Assembly: GCA_002470515.1 (NCBI GenBank)
Contig: DKML01000031.1
Span: forward strand, 248,001-312,000
DNA: 64,000 nt
Direction: 5' to 3'
DNA from: Proteobacteria bacterium UBA7415
GTDB lineage: Bacteria; Pseudomonadota; Gammaproteobacteria; Arenicellales; Arenicellaceae
The notes beneath the pieces are model-generated. The model searched no databases. It was not told the DNA's origin and worked only from the letters and a program-made list of their open reading frames with translations. This document shows positions 7,409 through 16,188 of the stretch, piece after piece. Each line of letters opens with the position of its first letter. Position 1 is the first letter of the stretch. The translations under genes were made by a program, and so were the position numbers.

Positions 7409-9403
7409 CTAATAGTTATTGCGCGCATCACCTAGCGCATTTACAAGTGGCTGTAGGTGCTCTTCGAAATTACGCCATTGATCCATTCCCGTCGTATAAA
7501 TTGGTTGGCGTACTTGCTCCGAACTTGGTGTACGCACAGCACGTTCAGTTTTATGAAATTCTACGCAGTCGGCTTCGAACGGAAGCTCCAAATAATCTAG
7601 CATACGTCGCACTTGCCCTTCTAGATCTGCGATTACGTCTTCGTGCTGAACCTTCAATATGCGGCCGGGTAAAACGCTTTGATAATGATCCATAAGATCA
7701 ACATAGCCTCGGTAATAACGACCTATTGAATCTAAGCCGTAGCTGAACTCTTGCCCTTCGGCAAACAACTGCTTAAAGCCACTAAAGCAGCACGCCATTG
7801 GATGGCGCCGTGCATCAATTATTTTAGCGTTGGGCAGCATTAGATGAATCAGAGCAATATGCCTGAAATTATTCGGCATTTTATCTACAAAATGAATGCC
7901 GCCTTGGCGGTGAAACTCGGTGTCTTTAATAAAGCTTTGTCCAAACTCCGCAAACAATTCTGGTTTTAGACTTTCTAAGATACCTGGATAGGGTGTTTCT
8001 TCTTGTCGACGTTTTTTACCATTAAGGCGATGAGCCAAACCTATCACGTTGGCCAGCTCCATGGTGCCGTCGATCTGTGAATGCGATGCCAGTATTTGTT
8101 CTATCAGCGTTGATCCTGCTCGCGGCAAGCCAACAACAAAGATTGGCGCTTTATCCGTGCAGCCATAGTCTTGTCGGGCTGCGAAAAACTCTTTAGTAAA
8201 TAATAACTTCTGTTGTTCGAAGTCAGCCTCAAAACGTGCAGGATCATATCGAGTCTGAGATTGTTTTAGTTGATTACCCAGCTGATAAAACTTAAACGAC
8301 TCAGCAAATTCGCTGCGGTCTTCAAGTGCTTTACCAAGAGCAAAACAAATATGCACTCGGTCTGTTATAGACACACCCGCCTTAGACTCTTCTGCGCGCA
8401 TTTGATCTATTTCAGCTTCACTAAACTTATAAGTCTTTAAGTTAGCCAAGCTCCAAAAGGCGTCACCATAGTCGCTCTGAGATTCATAAGCCCGCTGATA
8501 GGTTTTAATCGCTTCGTCTGTGCGACCCACGGTTTTGAGCGCGTGGCCTTTGGCTGTTAACACCGATGGTAAGTCAGGCTGCTTTTTCAGCGCCGAATCG
8601 TAACTTTGCAATGCTTTGTCAAACTCTCCAACGGCTTGAAACTCGTTAGCGAGCGCAATTTCAAACGCTAGGTTTTCAGGCGCGAGTTCATACAAAATCT
8701 GCGCTTGGCTAAGCGCCTGCTGAAACTTCTGACGCTTGTGCAAGACTTGTACGTATTCCAAGCGGGCTCGGTGAAAGCTGGGATGAAACTCAACGCAGCT
8801 TTCTAATAAAAACTCTGCATCATCTAGAATTTGCAGTTTGCTACCGATCTCTGCTAGCAGACGCATGCCTTCCGGATGCTTTTTATCTTGGCGCAAATAT
8901 TGACGACACAACTGTTCGGCCAAAAACAGACGATCCTCATGAATCAGGCTACTAGCCGTCAGCAGCTCTTGCGGCAAGCTAGCCAATGCCTTTGCCTGTT
9001 GCATAGCTTGAATCGCCGCGTCTCGATCACCGCTGGCATCCAGTAGCTTAACCATGGCACCCCAACTACTGACTAGCGCAGGGTTTAATTCTACCGCTCG
9101 CTTATAAGCCGTTAGTGCCTCAGCCGCGAGGTCTTGTGAAAGCAGTAAATGACCTTGTTCTTGGTGACCTCTGCCGTAGTCGTTGTGATGCTTCAATAAT
9201 CTAGCAATTGCCTCATTAGCTGCGCTAACATTTTTTTGCTGGCGCTCGGCTACAGCGCTGTAGTACAAAGCCTCTCGGTGCGCTGGTTGGGACTCAAGAA
9301 TTTGCGTTAAACAATCCTTAGCTTCTTCCAAGTTATTTTGCTGCAAAAGCTTTTTGGCAGTCTGAAGCGTTTCGTTAATTGATTCGTGATCTGGTATTTG
9401 CAT
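7409..9403 (-). CDS. TPR-repeat sulfotransferase family protein
   Basis: This 664-residue protein has two parts. Residues 1-380 contain repeated tetratricopeptide units (for example around 40-110, 190-275 and 275-310). The C-terminal part is a sulfotransferase domain starting with the PAPS-binding loop VVGLPRAGSTLIEQILASH (GLPRAGST at 425-432), followed by DKMPNNF and the 3'-phosphate region DARRHPMACCFSGF. It would transfer sulfate from PAPS to an unknown acceptor. It lies just downstream of a TonB-dependent receptor, but a clear terminator separates them, so it is probably transcribed on its own. The acceptor and the role of the TPR part are not known. Confidence 0.85.
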   Translation of the reverse strand: MQIPDHESINETLQTAKKLLQQNNLEEAKDCLTQILESQPAHREALYYSAVAERQQKNVSAANEAIARLLKHHNDYGRGHQEQGHLLLSQDLAAEALTAYKRAVELNPALVSSWGAMVKLLDASGDRDAAIQAMQQAKALASLPQELLTASSLIHEDRLFLAEQLCRQYLRQDKKHPEGMRLLAEIGSKLQILDDAEFLLESCVEFHPSFHRARLEYVQVLHKRQKFQQALSQAQILYELAPENLAFEIALANEFQAVGEFDKALQSYDSALKKQPDLPSVLTAKGHALKTVGRTDEAIKTYQRAYESQSDYGDAFWSLANLKTYKFSEAEIDQMRAEESKAGVSITDRVHICFALGKALEDRSEFAESFKFYQLGNQLKQSQTRYDPARFEADFEQQKLLFTKEFFAARQDYGCTDKAPIFVVGLPRAGSTLIEQILASHSQIDGTMELANVIGLAHRLNGKKRRQEETPYPGILESLKPELFAEFGQSFIKDTEFHRQGGIHFVDKMPNNFRHIALIHLMLPNAKIIDARRHPMACCFSGFKQLFAEGQEFSYGLDSIGRYYRGYVDLMDHYQSVLPGRILKVQHEDVIADLEGQVRRMLDYLELPFEADCVEFHKTERAVRTPSSEQVRQPIYTTGMDQWRNFEEHLQPLVNALGDARNNY

Positions 9404-9489
9404 ATAAGGCGTCTGGGGCTAGCAATGTGGCCGTACAGTTCTTGAACGGCTCTAAGCAATAAGACAAAGAGCATACAATAAACGAGGTT

Positions 9490-9522
9490 AAAAAAAGGGC
9501 GTCTTCGTAAAAAGACGCCCTT
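9490..9522 (-). terminator. Rho-independent terminator of the TonB-dependent receptor gene
   Basis: A perfect 11-bp stem, AAGGGCGTCTT (9495-9505) with its complement at 9512-9522, encloses a six-base loop. On the minus strand it is followed by a run of T (A-run 9490-9496 on the plus strand). It lies 55 bases after the receptor stop. Confidence 0.9.
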
Positions 9523-9576
9523 CTCGCTAAGGCGAACCCTAGACTATTTTTACACTTCTAATTCCTGTGAATCGAA

Positions 9577-11931
9577 TTACTCGAAATCATAAGAGAAGCG
9601 AACACCAATCGTGCGAGGACGGTTTGGCGTGTTCTTCAAGATATCATCTTCGTTACTAATGAAGAGAACTGCCAATTCGTCTGTCACGTTTTCAATGAAC
9701 AACGTAGTAGACCAATTGTCTCTTGCGTAACCAATAGACGCATCAATTGTTGTGTAGCTAGGTTGCTCGAATAGAGCACCGGCGTTAATTGAACTAATGG
9801 TGTCGTCTGTGTACTGATACGAAACTTGACCATACGCTCGACCATTGGCCGTATCCCAGTCATAACGACCGCGAATTACGTACTGAAGCTCAGGCGCTAG
9901 GGCTAACGAAGAACCTACAGGTGCTAGACCAACAACGTTTGGCGGAACACGAGTCAATTCTGAATCGTTAAATGAGACGTTCGCGAATAGCGTAAAGTTA
10001 TCATTTGGACGATAGATTGAATCAATTTCAAGACCCTTAATTTCAGCATCAGCCGCGTTTGAAATAAACGCTAGGTTTGATACGTCGAAATCAAGTGTTT
10101 GAATTTGAATTCCATCCCACTCAATGAAGTAAGCCGCACCGTTAAAGCGTAGCTTGTCGTCAAGTAAGTTGGTTTTCCAACCGAACTCTAGATTGTTAAG
10201 TTCGTCTGATCCAAAGAAGTCTGGTACAAAAGGACCTACGCCAGCAACTAGGCTTGCACCACCATTACGGTTAAATCCACCAGCTCGGAAGCCTTCAGAC
10301 ATTGTTCCGTACAACATCACATTGTCATTCACTTGGTATTGCAAGTTCAACTTGCCGATAGTGTCTGAGAAGTCTGCAGGACTCGCATCACCAAGAATGG
10401 CATCAACGTTACGGCCTGAATCTCTATCAACACCACGGTTACCAAAGTTTGAGCTACCGCCCAATGACAATTCGATGTCATAACGACGTAAACCAACTGT
10501 TCCTGTTAACTTGTCTGTGATGTCATAAGAGAACTCACCAAAAAATGATGTTTCTTTTTTGCTACGCGTAAAGTCATTGAAGAACGCAACGCCAGGGTCA
10601 CGAGTATTAGGGTTAGAGTTGGTAGCGCCAGGAATTGGGTTGTTAGGTGCAAAACCTTGGCCGATAGTCGCTGGGTAGTTCCAATCGCCACGTTCAATCG
10701 TTTCGGTATCATCATTAAACACACCGAAAATAGCCTGCCAACGATTGTCTTCGCTAGTTGCGAAACGCAATTCGTGAGTCGTTCTCTCTACAAAGTATTC
10801 TTGGTCTAAGAAAAAGTTAGGCGCGCCGCAGGTTGCGTAACCTGGGTAAGAACAAATGTAGTAAGGAATAAACGGGCCTGAATCAGCATAGCCAGAGTAA
10901 TCAGCGATCTCGTCGACACTTCGATCTAAGTAAGATCCGGTATACACCATCTCTAAATTGGCGACACGACCGGTTACAGTCCATGACGTCATAGAGTATT
11001 CGTCATTACTGTAATCAGGAGCGAAACTTTGTGAGTTAAAGTCACCTAAGTCTGGTGCGTAATCCCATACGCCTTCACGATCAAGTTCTTGATCGAAATG
11101 CGACAGTAAAACTTCCCATTCGTCATTTGGTGAGTACTTTAAGCTTGCGCGGTAACCGGCATAGGTTGCTTCGTTAAAATCGTCACGTGCAAATTGTGAG
11201 TTGTAAACGGTTTCGCGAAAATCTGGAGCAACGGACAAACTTGGGTTCGTTAGAGCAATTTGCTTTGAACCTTTGATGTTGTCGATGTAGCCGCCTTCTT
11301 TAGCATTGAAGATTGCGATACGAGCAGACAGCTTATCGTCAATTAAAGGAAAGTTTAAGAACCCTTCAACCGAGTTGCTGTTACCACCACCTTTAGTGCT
11401 CGAGTAGCTTGCATCAAAGCCAGCATCAAAATCATTATGCTGTGGCTTGTTCGTAATCAGGCGAACTGTACCAGCTTGCGAACTCGCGCCGAACAGAGTT
11501 CCTTGCGGCCCAGGCAGTACTTCAACGCGCTGCATATCAGTCATGTATGGATCGATATTACGACCCGCTAGAGTAATTGGCGCTTCATCTAAATAGAGTG
11601 CCACGTTTGGCTCTGTTCCGATCGCACCAGCAATTTTGAAACCGCCTTTACCCGCTGATACTCCGCGAATAAAAATTTCGTTTCGACCAGGACCTCGACC
11701 ACCGGAAACAACACCCGCTAGGTTACGGATATAGTCTTTAAAGTTAGCAACACCTAAGTCTTCTAGGGCTTGCTCACCAATGGCTTGAATCGTTACTGGA
11801 ATAGTTTGAGCACTGGCACTACGTTTAGTCGCGGTAACCACAACCTCTTCGATAGCCGCCGATGCGGGTACTGCCGTGCCAAGGGCTACCGCAGTCGCTA
11901 TTGCGTAACTTAGCTTTTTTCGTTTAAACAT
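9577..11931 (-). CDS. TonB-dependent outer-membrane receptor
   Basis: A 784-residue receptor with a signal peptide (MFKRKKLSYAIATAVALG, cleavage near ASA), a TonB-box-like EEVVVTATKR at about 28-37, a plug domain with RVEVLPGPQGTLFGASSQAG, and a long beta-barrel ending in the aromatic-terminated strand GVRFSYDFE. It imports a large or scarce substrate using TonB energy. It is divergent from the SDR/FGGY/flavoprotein operon across a 367-base spacer, so it may supply that pathway's substrate. A ribosome site GAGGAAA precedes the ATG. It resembles the broad group used for organic substrates as much as iron receptors; the ligand is unknown. Confidence 0.92.
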   Translation of the reverse strand: MFKRKKLSYAIATAVALGTAVPASAAIEEVVVTATKRSASAQTIPVTIQAIGEQALEDLGVANFKDYIRNLAGVVSGGRGPGRNEIFIRGVSAGKGGFKIAGAIGTEPNVALYLDEAPITLAGRNIDPYMTDMQRVEVLPGPQGTLFGASSQAGTVRLITNKPQHNDFDAGFDASYSSTKGGGNSNSVEGFLNFPLIDDKLSARIAIFNAKEGGYIDNIKGSKQIALTNPSLSVAPDFRETVYNSQFARDDFNEATYAGYRASLKYSPNDEWEVLLSHFDQELDREGVWDYAPDLGDFNSQSFAPDYSNDEYSMTSWTVTGRVANLEMVYTGSYLDRSVDEIADYSGYADSGPFIPYYICSYPGYATCGAPNFFLDQEYFVERTTHELRFATSEDNRWQAIFGVFNDDTETIERGDWNYPATIGQGFAPNNPIPGATNSNPNTRDPGVAFFNDFTRSKKETSFFGEFSYDITDKLTGTVGLRRYDIELSLGGSSNFGNRGVDRDSGRNVDAILGDASPADFSDTIGKLNLQYQVNDNVMLYGTMSEGFRAGGFNRNGGASLVAGVGPFVPDFFGSDELNNLEFGWKTNLLDDKLRFNGAAYFIEWDGIQIQTLDFDVSNLAFISNAADAEIKGLEIDSIYRPNDNFTLFANVSFNDSELTRVPPNVVGLAPVGSSLALAPELQYVIRGRYDWDTANGRAYGQVSYQYTDDTISSINAGALFEQPSYTTIDASIGYARDNWSTTLFIENVTDELAVLFISNEDDILKNTPNRPRTIGVRFSYDFE

Positions 11932-12298
11932 GATTATGTTTCCTCTTTCTCTGGAATGTTTCGTTCGCGATATAATCCGAAAACGTTATTCTTGAAGGCG
12001 TAACCGACCTATCTTATCTTTGCTAAACACTTCGAATTTACATTCAAAATTCAAGCAAGTAGCAGGCTTAGGTTAAGCATAAATCGTGCGCACTTAAACT
12101 CACGTCAAAGACCCGAGCATACGCGCACCCATCTAGCCTACTCAACAACCGTCTTTGAATCAAGCTTTTCGACGTTCCAGACAAGTTTATGTCGTTTGCT
12201 AACGATTATAAATTGACGTTCTGGGCGTATGATCTGACAATTAGGACGGCCGATTTACCTTACCTTAACTCTTTTCCCCGCTCCAACGAGAATCCTAC
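11932..12298. promoter_or_regulatory. Divergent intergenic region, receptor and SDR operon
   Basis: No coding sequence is apparent in these 367 bases, which must hold the promoters of the receptor (leftward) and the SDR operon (rightward). A 10-base direct repeat with one mismatch, GACGTTCCAG (12171-12180) and GACGTTCTGG (12215-12224), is the only repeated element I found. I could not assign -35/-10 boxes with confidence. Confidence 0.45.
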
Positions 12299-13075
12299 AT
12301 GACAGAAAAACACTTTGGTCTCGGATCATTTTCATTAGCGGGTAAAAACGCTATCGTCACTGGCGGCAACAGTGGCTTGGGTCAAGCTTTTTCAGAAGCG
12401 TTAGCAAAGGCCGGCGCGAACATTCACGTTACGAGCATAATGCCGGAGACTGGTAAAACGAGATCGTTAGTCGAAGCGCAGGGCGTCAAGTACCGAAGGC
12501 TAGAAGCCGATATTACTGAAACGGGCGCCGTCGAGACCATAACCAAAGACTGCATCGAATCCCTGGGCAGTGTTGATATATTAGTTAATTGCGCGGGCAT
12601 TTCACTACTCGCCGACGTTCAAGAGTTTGGGCGTGATCAGTGGGACAAAATGGTAAAAGTTAACTTAACCGCTGCCTTTGAATTTAGCCACCATGTTGGC
12701 AATCACATGATCCAACAAGGCAGCGGCAAGATCATTAATATCTGCTCGATCTATTCGTTTCTTGGCGGCATAGGCGGAATCGCTTATTCAGCGACAAAGC
12801 ATGGCATTGCAGGGTTAACCAAAACCTATTGCGATGAACTAGCTAAGCACAATATTCAGGTAAATGGCATCGCTCCAGGTTATTTTAAAACCGCGCTCAC
12901 TGAAAAAACTTTTTCAGATCCAGCCAAAGCGCAAAAAATAGTAGAGCGCATACCTGCAGATCGTTTAGGCAACCCTGAAGACTTAATGGGCGCTATCGTC
13001 TTTTTAGCGAGCCCAGCTTCTAACTATGTTAACGGGCACATCTTGGCGGTTGATGGTGGCTACCTTGTTCGATAG
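12299..13075 (+). CDS. Short-chain dehydrogenase/reductase
   Basis: A complete 258-residue classical SDR. The NAD(P)-binding motif TGGNSGLG is at 21-28, NCAG at 97-100, and the catalytic residues are N122, S150, Y163 and K167 (YSATK). The C-terminus (NGHILAVDGGY) is the usual SDR ending. Its layout is like gluconate 5-dehydrogenase/KduD-type enzymes that oxidise sugar acids or polyols. It leads an operon-like run with an FGGY kinase and two flavoproteins, so it probably oxidises or reduces a hydroxyl of a sugar-like compound. The exact substrate is not readable from the sequence. Confidence 0.85.
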   Translation: MTEKHFGLGSFSLAGKNAIVTGGNSGLGQAFSEALAKAGANIHVTSIMPETGKTRSLVEAQGVKYRRLEADITETGAVETITKDCIESLGSVDILVNCAGISLLADVQEFGRDQWDKMVKVNLTAAFEFSHHVGNHMIQQGSGKIINICSIYSFLGGIGGIAYSATKHGIAGLTKTYCDELAKHNIQVNGIAPGYFKTALTEKTFSDPAKAQKIVERIPADRLGNPEDLMGAIVFLASPASNYVNGHILAVDGGYLVR

Positions 13076-13163
13076 AGCGATTTGACATGACCTTGCAACC
13101 AAAGCTCTCCAGCATGACTACACATTCACATTACGCTTGTAGTGCGCTTGCTAACCTCTGCTA

Positions 13164-14681
13164 ATGTCTGGTCCTTACATTCTTGCGGTTGATGGCGGCT
13201 CGCAGAGCACCAAGGTATCGATATTCGACACGCAAGGACGCGTGCATGCCCACGCGAGCGTTGCTTTGCAGCCGCTGACTCATCACCCAGATGGTCGAGT
13301 TGAACACCCTGGCGATGATCTATGGGACTCATTGATCAACGCCTGCCAGAGCGCGCTTTCACAATTTAACGGCAAACCTAGTGACATTGTAGGTATTGGT
13401 TTATGTACGATTCGATGTTGCCGTGCGGTACTCGGCAAAGATGGCCTCTTGGCCAGCCCAGTTATGTCATGGATGGATGTACGCTTGGGCGTACCGTATC
13501 AGGACACCGACGACGATATTCATTACGTGACTACGTCGTCGGGCTATATAAGTCATAGATTGACTGGCCTCTTTAAGGACACTGCTTCGAACTACGAAGG
13601 TCAATGGCCAATAGACAAGCTTACATGGGATTGGAGTGATGACGAGCAGGTGATTACTGAATTTCATGTTCCGCGCAGCAAGTTGTTTCAGCTAGTGAAA
13701 CCTGGGGATCAGCTTGGCTTACTCACTGAAGAAGCCTCATCAGTATTGGGCCTAACACCGAACACGCCTGTCATTGCTACAGCAAACGACAAAGCCGTTG
13801 AGGCTTTGGGTGCTGGGCTGAATACTGATGATCCTGATGACTCGAGTTGTCTTATTTCACTAGGGACTTATATCGGCGGTATGCGCACCATCAGCGGTAT
13901 GCGCTCCAAAAGCGGTATGCGCTCCAAAAGCGATGTAGAAAGTAATATTGATGGCGTTGAGCTGCAGTTGGACTCAGAACACTTTTTTTGCAATATGGCC
14001 AGCCAACCCAATGGGTATCTTTACGAAAGCGGCGGTATTCGCTTTGGTATGTCGATGGTGTCCTGGTTTAGAGGGCTGCTTAATGAAGGCAGAACTGAGT
14101 CTGAGCACTTAATTACCGACACACAACTCAATGACGAAGCAACTCAGCTTCCTGTCGGTAGTGAAGGACTGATTACTGTCCCTGAATTTTTGGCCTCCAC
14201 CAGCAAACCTTACCAACGTGGCTGCCTAATAGGCTTAACCGCGAAACACGAACGTGCGCATGTATTCAGATCTATCCTAGAGTCTATTGCTATGACTATG
14301 GTTAATCACGTAAACGCAATGAACGAAAGCTTGAGCGAGCCATGCTCAAAAGTGATTGTGTCTGGCGGTGGTTCTAAGAGCGATCTGCTGATGCAGATTT
14401 TTGCAGATTTATTTAATACAAACGTCGTTAGACCCATCAATAGCGACGCAGCAGGTCTGGGCGCAGCAATCTGTGCCTCGGTCGCTTTAGGTCTACACGA
14501 CTCATTCGCGTCCGCACAAGAACAGATGGTCCGATACGGCGATGTATTTCAGCCAAACGCTCTTCACGCCCATCAATATCAACGCCTAAATGATGTTTTT
14601 AAAACGGCCACGCGTCACACTGATCCGTTATTGTCTGACCTGTACCGTGTAACCCAATCCTTTAACGAAACCAAACCCTGA
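13164..14681 (+). CDS. FGGY-family carbohydrate kinase
   Basis: A 505-residue FGGY kinase. The N-terminal phosphate-binding strand is LAVDGGSQSTKVSIFD (7-22), the substrate-side ISLGTY block is near 231, and the C-terminal ATP domain carries VSGGGSKSDLLMQIFADLF. It would phosphorylate a sugar or polyol such as a ketopentose, in the cytoplasm. It follows the SDR by 88 bases and precedes the flavin oxidase by 11 bases. No clear Shine-Dalgarno precedes the ATG at 13164. Residues 239-256 are three tandem hexapeptides (GMRTIS, GMRSKS, GMRSKS), an unusual low-complexity insertion in the middle of the protein. Xylulokinase-like is the closest guess. Confidence 0.85.
   Translation: MSGPYILAVDGGSQSTKVSIFDTQGRVHAHASVALQPLTHHPDGRVEHPGDDLWDSLINACQSALSQFNGKPSDIVGIGLCTIRCCRAVLGKDGLLASPVMSWMDVRLGVPYQDTDDDIHYVTTSSGYISHRLTGLFKDTASNYEGQWPIDKLTWDWSDDEQVITEFHVPRSKLFQLVKPGDQLGLLTEEASSVLGLTPNTPVIATANDKAVEALGAGLNTDDPDDSSCLISLGTYIGGMRTISGMRSKSGMRSKSDVESNIDGVELQLDSEHFFCNMASQPNGYLYESGGIRFGMSMVSWFRGLLNEGRTESEHLITDTQLNDEATQLPVGSEGLITVPEFLASTSKPYQRGCLIGLTAKHERAHVFRSILESIAMTMVNHVNAMNESLSEPCSKVIVSGGGSKSDLLMQIFADLFNTNVVRPINSDAAGLGAAICASVALGLHDSFASAQEQMVRYGDVFQPNALHAHQYQRLNDVFKTATRHTDPLLSDLYRVTQSFNETKP
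13878..13931 (+). repeat. Three in-frame 18-bp tandem repeats in the FGGY kinase gene
   Basis: Units begin at 13878, 13896 and 13914. The second and third are identical and the first differs at a few bases. The period of 18 keeps frame, adding six residues per copy, so slippage would change protein length without breaking the gene. Confidence 0.9.
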
Positions 14682-14692
14682 ACGAATCCAAT

Positions 14693-16144
14693 ATGACTAC
14701 TCCTGATTTGACCAAAGAACAAATTGTTGCCGACCTAGAATCCATGCTCGGCAAAGGTAAAGTGATCACCGACGCTGAAGAACTCAAACTGAGCAGTATC
14801 GACCGCTTTCGACGGTTCGAAGGATTTCATGGGGTATTTCGCATGCCAATACCCGCAGCCATCGTTATGGCCGAATCCAGTGACGATGTTGCTCGTGTGA
14901 TAGAGTTTGCCAATCAAAATCTGATCAACGTAGTACCACGCACGGGACGCTCAGCAACTGAGGGCGGACTAGAGACAGCGGTTAAGAACTCGATAGTGCT
15001 CGACGGTTCGCGCATGAACAAGATCGTCAGCATTGATATCGAGAACATGCAGGCTACAGTGGAGTGCGGCGTGTCTTTACAAACCCTAGACGATGAACTT
15101 CAAGCGATGGGTTACACCACGGGGCATTCGCCACAATCTAAACCGCTCGCTCAATTTGGTGGCCTAGTGGCAACCCGTTCTATAGGCCAACTCTCCACAC
15201 TGTATGGCGGTATCGAAGATATGGTGGTTGGGCTAGAGGCGGTATTTCCAGAAGGCGGCCTGACCCGCATTAAAAACGTACCGCGCAGAGCCGCAGGCCC
15301 TGACATTCGCCATGTGATTATCGGCAACGAAGGCGCCTTGTGCTACATCACTGAGGTGACTGTTAAAATTTTCAAACACTTTCCAGACAGCCTACAGTTT
15401 ATTGGCTACACGTTAGACAACATGAAAACTGGCTTTGAAATTCTGCGCGAAGTAATGGCAGAAGGTTATCGCCCTTCTGTCGCGCGTTTATATGACGTTG
15501 AAGACGGCGCGTATCACTTCTCACACTTTGCGCAAGATAAATGCGTGTTGATCTTTGTTACCGAAGGCCCACCTCGTATTGCCCAAGCAACAGCAGATGC
15601 AATTAACGAAATCATTGCCAAGCACAGCGAGTGCGTTGCGGTAGAAAGTGACTTAATCAAAACTTGGTTTGCACATTTGAACTGGGACCCAAGCAATTTG
15701 ATCGAAGAAAGACGCGAGATTGTTGAAACTCAGAACATTTGTAACACAACTGAAATCTCCGCCAACTGGAGCGTGATCAACGAGATTTACGAAGTGTGTA
15801 TGGAGCGAGTACGTAATGAGATTCCTGACCTCACTCTATTAGGAGGCCACTCGTCGCACAGCTACCTAAACGGGACTAACTTGTACTTCGTCTATTTTTA
15901 CGATGTGAAAAACCAACAACCCGAAAACGAATTAGACGACTACCATTTGCCAATCAAGAAGATCATAGTCGAAGAAACCATCAAACGTGGTGGGTCTATG
16001 TGCCATCACCATGGTGTAGGCAAACATCGCACGCCGTGGGTTAAACAAGAATATGGTTCTTCGTATTACATTCTCGAACAACTTAAAAAGGCATACGACC
16101 CTAACGGCATAATGAATGCCGGAACGATCTACCCGTTAGATTAG
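14693..16144 (+). CDS. FAD-linked oxidase, alkyldihydroxyacetonephosphate synthase/GlcD-like
   Basis: A 483-residue VAO/PCMH-family flavoprotein. The FAD-binding segment has VVPRTGRSATEGG (about 81-93) and LAQFGGLVATRSIGQLSTLYGG. Near the C-terminus is CHHHGVGKHR, with the triple His at 438-440, a motif typical of alkyl-DHAP synthase, and the end PNGIMNAGTIYPLD is shared with GlcD-type D-2-hydroxyacid dehydrogenases. The chain is shorter than eukaryotic AGPS. It lies between a sugar kinase and an FAD oxidoreductase, so a catabolic oxidation of a phosphorylated or hydroxyacid intermediate seems more likely than ether-lipid synthesis. Substrate unknown. Confidence 0.8.
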   Translation: MTTPDLTKEQIVADLESMLGKGKVITDAEELKLSSIDRFRRFEGFHGVFRMPIPAAIVMAESSDDVARVIEFANQNLINVVPRTGRSATEGGLETAVKNSIVLDGSRMNKIVSIDIENMQATVECGVSLQTLDDELQAMGYTTGHSPQSKPLAQFGGLVATRSIGQLSTLYGGIEDMVVGLEAVFPEGGLTRIKNVPRRAAGPDIRHVIIGNEGALCYITEVTVKIFKHFPDSLQFIGYTLDNMKTGFEILREVMAEGYRPSVARLYDVEDGAYHFSHFAQDKCVLIFVTEGPPRIAQATADAINEIIAKHSECVAVESDLIKTWFAHLNWDPSNLIEERREIVETQNICNTTEISANWSVINEIYEVCMERVRNEIPDLTLLGGHSSHSYLNGTNLYFVYFYDVKNQQPENELDDYHLPIKKIIVEETIKRGGSMCHHHGVGKHRTPWVKQEYGSSYYILEQLKKAYDPNGIMNAGTIYPLD

Positions 16145-16188
16145 AGAGTATGTAAGCGCCCAAAAAGCCAACATTTGAGATAAGGACC

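Noticed and set aside
11932..12298. A small RNA or leader peptide gene
   Set aside because: No promoter-terminator pair or short conserved frame was found.
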